From assembly GCA_029834535.1 (NCBI GenBank), contig JAQMWT010000586.1, positions 1-64,000 of the forward strand: DNA of 64,000 nt, read 5' to 3'. The notes below the pieces were generated by a model, which saw nothing but the letters and a program-made list of their open reading frames with translations, had not been told where the DNA came from and did no database searches. The position numbers were made by a program, and so were the translations under genes. Positions 59,089 through 64,000 of this stretch are shown here, piece by piece. Every line of letters begins with the position of its first letter. Position 1 is the first letter of the stretch. This stretch comes from Chrysophaeum taylorii. Lineage: Eukaryota; Sar; Pelagophyceae; Pelagomonadales; Pelagomonadaceae.

Positions 59089-62000
59089 ATGGCCCAGCAC
59101 CCATCGCTCGTGGCGCGGCTGACACCCTCCCACAACCCACGTACCGCGCACGGCCGACAGCGCGTGCGCGCCACCGCGCGCTCGTCGACTGGGGGTAGAT
59201 CATTTGCCACCGGCGGTGCTGAGTGTCATTTTCGACGTAGCCACGCCAACACTGCAATGGCTGGCGTGCCGAAACCCCCCGCGTGGATCTCGCACTCGTT
59301 AATCCCTAAACATCAACAACACCGGCTTCGTTTCGTGCGACAAGCGTCGAAGACGGAGGCCGCGGTGGCGGCGAAACTGCAGAAGATTAGTCGCTGCTTT
59401 GAGAAAGATCCAATTGGCAGAACGCAGTCGACACCGTCGTACGAAGATTGCGTTGAGAGGTACGGAAGAGCGCGGCCCAGTACGGCACCCGAAAGTTTCT
59501 CGGGCGAGCGTCACGAAGCCAAGGGGACAACATCACGCAGCCGACACGTAGACGTGTCGTCTAACGGCTTCAAGCGATTGGACAAGGCGCGCATCATGTC
59601 GGCGCCGCCAAACTGGCTTGACCCCAAAGTCTATCAGTTTCTGCGCCAGGCAACTGATGACCCGTGCTTCGAGGCGCTGCTGTGCGCCGTGCCCAGGTGC
59701 GAGTTGGCGCTTTTCGAGGGCCGTGATGTGCCAAGACGCAATCCCTACGACCTTGTGGTCGTCAGCGCCACCTCGAAGATTAATGCCGATAACTCTCGAG
59801 GTGCGCTCAACCAGGCAATTTCGCCGCCCCAACACGGCGACTACGCAATTTTCTCCAAGCACGGTGTCATGTACAACTGCGCACACGGCAACGAATTCGT
59901 CACGCTTAGAGACTGGGAACGACAGGCGCGCATCTTTCACCACATCGCACAGCTCTCTGTCTTCAGGCACCTGCCTGTTTGGCGGTGCTTTCACACCTGG
60001 CAGACGGGACTTCTCCGCCGACGTTTCTCTCGCAATAAGCGCCGGCTCCAACAGAACATCCTCATCACAAACACACCAATCCGTCGGGCGATCGCGACCG
60101 TCGCTGGCGAGCTAGGTAACCTCGCAGATATCTCTTTCGAGCTGTGTTATATCGATCTGTTCGAGGCCAACGATGAACACCGAGGCGACGGTCCCTATTC
60201 GACGACCACGGCACCCACGAGCGCGCGTCCTTTTGAAGACGACCTCCAACGTCAAGAAGCCAGTTTGGCTTGCGTGGGAAATGAAAACAGTGGCGTATCC
60301 GAACGCGAGGCGATTCCAGCAGGAGTTGACCATGTCCCATCTGAAAAGAGTTGCCACTTCGACGTACGGGAAGACGCCAAGAGGCCGTCGCCGCAAGTCG
60401 CACTCGGGACATTTATGTCGAAAATCGAAAAGATGAAGGCCGAAGGGATAACTATCGAGACATTTGTCGGCGCGCATCTTGCCATGATGTGGCGCGTATT
60501 TGGCAAATTCGAACGGGCGCGAGATTCGCTCGAATCGGCGCTCGAAACGGCCATTAACCAAATGCTCAGCAACGAAAATTTGTCGCTGAATCCACAGCAA
60601 CAGTGCCCTCATTTGGCATACGAGACGGCAGGGCGCGATAGGGACTTTGGCCGGCAACGAAGTATGACAGGTCACAGGCTCGAGACGAAAGCGGCGTCTC
60701 TCTTCGCGATGGCTCAAACTGGGGCCGATGCAACTGGAAAAAAGTTAATCGTCGCAGCGGCGTGGGGCCACGTGCCAAAATACCACACCGATGCTGCTAG
60801 GCGTCGCGCCGTGTTCTGGAAAGCGATGCGGGCTTGTCGACTGGCTGAGGCTATGCTCCTGGGAACCTACTGCAAGGTCGTCGTTGAATACACGCTCCAA
60901 CTCGCCGCCTGGCACCAGCAAGTTAGCCCGAGACTCTCGGCGTCACCTGCGGGGGAGCTCGACGAGGTACGTCGTCTCTCGCAGAAGGCTGAAGCTCACC
61001 TTGGGGTGGCAATCAAAGTGCCACTCCAGCTTGCTCTTACGGTGGTTAAGGGACGCATTCGAACGTCGCCGACGCACGACACCCTCGCAGCGACGCTTTG
61101 CGCGCTCCAGAGTGCGCTCGTATTCTTGTTGTCTGAGATTCCACCACTTGCGAGCCGTGGTACAATTGCCACAGTGTTCGCTGCACTCGAATTGAACGGC
61201 AGTGGCATCGAGCCACCAGTACTCGGCCGGAGAACCTCCTGGCCAGAATATAAGAAGTGGCTCAAGGAATCCATCCTGGATATTCAGAGGGCTGGCGATG
61301 TGCAAGCATCCGAAGAACTCGTCCACGACGCGAAGAATTCGGAGAACATCGGCGATGTTGCTAGTCAAGTCGATATCTTGCATTGGACGGCGGCGAAGGA
61401 GTTTTTAGAGGCTAAACCGCATGGACAGCTTCATGGAAATAAAGGACATGTTGCGGCGATGTGTGAGAACGATGCAGAAAACGAAGCAGCCTGTGATGAC
61501 GAACCTGAATCCGACGTGGACAACGATGCCCATTGTTCGAAGAGTAGCTCACTCGGTTCAGTCATTTCTACGGAAGGACAAGAGCCTGATGAGGCGCTAG
61601 CGCCGCTGCCGGCGCCAGTTGTAGTACCAGCGGCATCGGTGGCGATGCCAGTTGAGCACGCATCGTCGGATAAGATCAAGAAGAAGAATCAAAAGAAGAA
61701 GACAGCCTGCGCAGTTAACGACGCAGCCAAGCAGCTCGAATTTCACCCCGACCGTATGAAACTGAGTTCGCTGCGCGTGCTGTATACAGATGACGCCTAC
61801 TGCCGAGCACAGGCAAGTCTCCGAGAGGTCACCAAGAATATGTACGACTTGGTTGCAAGGCGCTTGCACGCGCACGAACGTCAGCTCGCGTTTCATCGGG
61901 TGTTGGCGCAGTGGACGTGCCGCGCGAAGCCGATTCTCCTCGGAGCGCTCGAAAACGTCGAGACTGAAGCAAAGGTAAAGGATAACCAAATCTTGTCAAA

Positions 62001-64000
62001 AGCGACTGCCATGTTTGTGGAGCTCACACCCACAATTCTCGAGACCGATGGCAATGAGCAGCGCTGGCTTTCCAATTCGACTCAGCTGCTGCGGCACTTG
62101 GACGCGGTCGTCAATGCCGTCAAGACGCATCGTGCCGAAGCTCGCGCTCTTGAGGACGTACGGCAGCTCACCTCCAGGGTGACAGCCACGTTCGTAGGCC
62201 CGCGGGAGACAATGCTGTCGGCATCGCAGGCAGCGTTGTCCCTTTTAGAAGAGGCTTTGCCGTCCCACTTTACGGTGCAATGTGTAAATATGACGCGAGA
62301 ATTAGGGATCATGAATGAGAACTTGATGGCTCTCGCGAATTCACTCGAAGACTATTTCGGCCAGCTGTCGCAGCTCCACGGAATCAGCGATGAGTGGACA
62401 CGACTCGAAGCGCGCTATGGTGAAGTCTCGCTGATGCATCGGTTCTTGCAAGCCCACGAGATGCTTTCAGCGCAGTCACCAGAAGTGTACTACAGAGTTG
62501 CCGTTCGCGCGATGCGGCAGTTCGAACGTGCACCCGAAGTGCTCGGGCTCCGCATGTTGCATTGCAAGTTGTCCAACGAATTGCAGGCCCAGCACGACGA
62601 CATTATCGCACGCAAAAACGCCCAAATGGAGGCGGGTGTCAACGCGCAACGGGCGACGAATGTGGCGCAGGGTAGCGACGTCTCGCCTCGCACGGGACAA
62701 TTGGCGCTCGAGGACGAGCTTGCCGCAGCACTGCACGAGAATTGGGCGCAACTGGACAGGGCAATCCGCGCCTGCTTGCTTCATGTCGGAACGCGACGAC
62801 AGCACTTTCGCACCATGCTCATATTGAAAGGATGCGAGATCCACGAAAAGATTGGGGCGATCCTGACCGACGCGGAATCTTCACTGTTTTGCGATGGCCA
62901 GATGTCGCCCAAGAGCGCATTGCAGCGCTTGCATGTACTCAACGCGGAGTGCGCTGAGGTGCGAGTGGAGGCGAGCTCTCACGTGGAGTACCAAAAGCTC
63001 TACTGCTCGCATTTTCACGAGATGCCAGACGGGCAAGCCTCGCCGAGCATTGCTGAGTTCCCGTCGACGTCAGCGATGGGAGAAGAATCAAGCCAGAAAG
63101 AGAACCAGCACAGCGTCGAAGAAGCACGCGACCAACAAGAACGCGCGATTGACCTCGTGGTAGACAATTTCGGAAACTTGGAGACTGCGGAAGAGAGGTT
63201 ATCGGCGCAGAAGTCACTTTGGTCGGCCATTGCTTTGATTGAGCAGAGCTTTGAATGCTTCCATCTCTCGCCGATCAACGGCGACTTCTTCCTTGGAAAG
63301 CCTCATTCGAGGCTCGACGAGGCAGTTGCGAGCGCCGAACAAGTTTTAATGAGACCAGCTGGCACGGGGTGGGGCGACACGCAGAATGAGACAAAGAGCG
63401 GCATCTTGCATGATGACTCGCGTTCCGACATCTCGTGCGTGTCGCCGCGCCACGAGAGTTGTGGTGACTGCAACGATGACCCTGGATCGCACGTCCACCC
63501 GCGCAATGCCATGCTGAATGGGTCGCAAAAAAGGCTCGAGTCGGTGATCGGCCGCGCCAAGACGGCGGTAGCAGCCACAATCCCGCTGACTGCGCGATAC
63601 TTTGCGGGCAACTACGACGTCGACATCTGGAATCGGATTGGAGAGTATGTGAAGCCGATTGAAACGCTGGTACGCGAGCACATGATCGAAGGCAAACCGA
63701 TGAGCCTGCACGAGCTCGCGGGGCAAGCTAAGCTGAGCATTCGCGATTTAGAAGATGGCGGCTTGCTGGCGAATGCGAGCAGGGTCGCCTGTGTCGTCTA
63801 CGACGCCGCCGTCTCGACATTCCTCGACAATTACGATGACGCAATCTCAAACGCGTGGACGCTCGAGCCACCGGCGAAGCTCGGGGCGTCGGCAGTGTTC
63901 AGCATGACAGCTGCCGAGAAAACGGAGCATTTTAAGAAACTTGCCAGCCCACGCGGCGAACTTCGCGTCGGGTGCCGAGCATGTCGTGCCACCGTACACG
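59089..64000 (+). CDS. Giant partial protein, probable dynein-heavy-chain-like tail, open at the right edge
   Basis: A single + strand frame runs from the ATG at 59089 (MAQHPSLVARL) to the last base with no stop: more than 1,637 codons. An ATG at 59590 (MSAPPNWLDP) could be an internal start. Around residue 292 is FRHLPVWRCFHTWQTGLLRR, then NKRRLQQNILITNTPIRRAI and LGNLADISFELCYIDLF. A Trp-rich block followed by lf-x-x-n-p-x-l-r-x-a and a helical segment occurs in the N-terminal tails of dynein heavy chains (DNAH14/DNHD1 type). The rest is helical with a KIKKKNQKKKT patch near residue 862. No motor AAA domain is reached inside the window. Coding is certain, function tentative. Confidence 0.7.
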   Translation, partial: MAQHPSLVARLTPSHNPRTAHGRQRVRATARSSTGGRSFATGGAECHFRRSHANTAMAGVPKPPAWISHSLIPKHQQHRLRFVRQASKTEAAVAAKLQKISRCFEKDPIGRTQSTPSYEDCVERYGRARPSTAPESFSGERHEAKGTTSRSRHVDVSSNGFKRLDKARIMSAPPNWLDPKVYQFLRQATDDPCFEALLCAVPRCELALFEGRDVPRRNPYDLVVVSATSKINADNSRGALNQAISPPQHGDYAIFSKHGVMYNCAHGNEFVTLRDWERQARIFHHIAQLSVFRHLPVWRCFHTWQTGLLRRRFSRNKRRLQQNILITNTPIRRAIATVAGELGNLADISFELCYIDLFEANDEHRGDGPYSTTTAPTSARPFEDDLQRQEASLACVGNENSGVSEREAIPAGVDHVPSEKSCHFDVREDAKRPSPQVALGTFMSKIEKMKAEGITIETFVGAHLAMMWRVFGKFERARDSLESALETAINQMLSNENLSLNPQQQCPHLAYETAGRDRDFGRQRSMTGHRLETKAASLFAMAQTGADATGKKLIVAAAWGHVPKYHTDAARRRAVFWKAMRACRLAEAMLLGTYCKVVVEYTLQLAAWHQQVSPRLSASPAGELDEVRRLSQKAEAHLGVAIKVPLQLALTVVKGRIRTSPTHDTLAATLCALQSALVFLLSEIPPLASRGTIATVFAALELNGSGIEPPVLGRRTSWPEYKKWLKESILDIQRAGDVQASEELVHDAKNSENIGDVASQVDILHWTAAKEFLEAKPHGQLHGNKGHVAAMCENDAENEAACDDEPESDVDNDAHCSKSSSLGSVISTEGQEPDEALAPLPAPVVVPAASVAMPVEHASSDKIKKKNQKKKTACAVNDAAKQLEFHPDRMKLSSLRVLYTDDAYCRAQASLREVTKNMYDLVARRLHAHERQLAFHRVLAQWTCRAKPILLGALENVETEAKVKDNQILSKATAMFVELTPTILETDGNEQRWLSNSTQLLRHLDAVVNAVKTHRAEARALEDVRQLTSRVTATFVGPRETMLSASQAALSLLEEALPSHFTVQCVNMTRELGIMNENLMALANSLEDYFGQLSQLHGISDEWTRLEARYGEVSLMHRFLQAHEMLSAQSPEVYYRVAVRAMRQFERAPEVLGLRMLHCKLSNELQAQHDDIIARKNAQMEAGVNAQRATNVAQGSDVSPRTGQLALEDELAAALHENWAQLDRAIRACLLHVGTRRQHFRTMLILKGCEIHEKIGAILTDAESSLFCDGQMSPKSALQRLHVLNAECAEVRVEASSHVEYQKLYCSHFHEMPDGQASPSIAEFPSTSAMGEESSQKENQHSVEEARDQQERAIDLVVDNFGNLETAEERLSAQKSLWSAIALIEQSFECFHLSPINGDFFLGKPHSRLDEAVASAEQVLMRPAGTGWGDTQNETKSGILHDDSRSDISCVSPRHESCGDCNDDPGSHVHPRNAMLNGSQKRLESVIGRAKTAVAATIPLTARYFAGNYDVDIWNRIGEYVKPIETLVREHMIEGKPMSLHELAGQAKLSIRDLEDGGLLANASRVACVVYDAAVSTFLDNYDDAISNAWTLEPPAKLGASAVFSMTAAEKTEHFKKLASPRGELRVGCRACRATVH

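Overview
The window is nuclear DNA from a GC-rich, gene-dense, flagellated protist. The evidence is spliceosomal introns of about 37-74 nt with GT-AG ends, a U2 snRNA gene, a canonical EF-1alpha, a PPi-type phosphofructokinase, and several genes for cilia or microtubules (three-module EMAP/EML protein, kinesin, CFAP92-like protein, probable dynein-heavy-chain tail). A stramenopile-type alga would fit, but that placement is inference.

Layout. 1-12.2 kb is a mobile-element island. It holds decayed pieces with a Fanzor/TnpB-like C-terminus, an Ulp1-like protease and a probable ubiquitin-peptidase-like reading frame. Next comes an intact 840-residue-class tyrosine recombinase (Crypton-like) flanked by a 15-bp inverted repeat, then a decayed Helitron PIF1-helicase tail and minisatellites. 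12.3-42.5 kb is a compact host block: small membrane protein, exostosin-like glycosyltransferase, ankyrin protein, giant EML protein, cysteine synthase, nitroreductase, Tudor-knot membrane protein, DUF1295 membrane protein, EF-1alpha, membrane DnaJ, PPi-PFK, TSR3, kinesin and a membrane patatin-like lipase. Many neighbours are divergent pairs sharing 100-270 bp promoters. 42.5-48.6 kb is sparse, with the U2 snRNA gene, a tandem duplication beside it and a hAT transposase relic. 48.6-64 kb carries three very large, nearly intron-free genes: CFAP92-like, a GT2 polysaccharide synthase and a more than 1,637-codon frame that runs off the right edge.

Several gene models needed splicing by eye: two extra 5' exons for the EML gene, six exons for the nitroreductase, three for the Tudor-knot gene, an intron directly after the ATG of EF-1alpha, one intron in PPi-PFK and two 3' introns in the patatin gene. 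All keep frame and restore family motifs. Functionally the block mixes housekeeping (translation, rRNA modification, glycolysis, cysteine synthesis), cytoskeleton/cilium and cell-surface polysaccharide genes; no operon-like pathway is implied.
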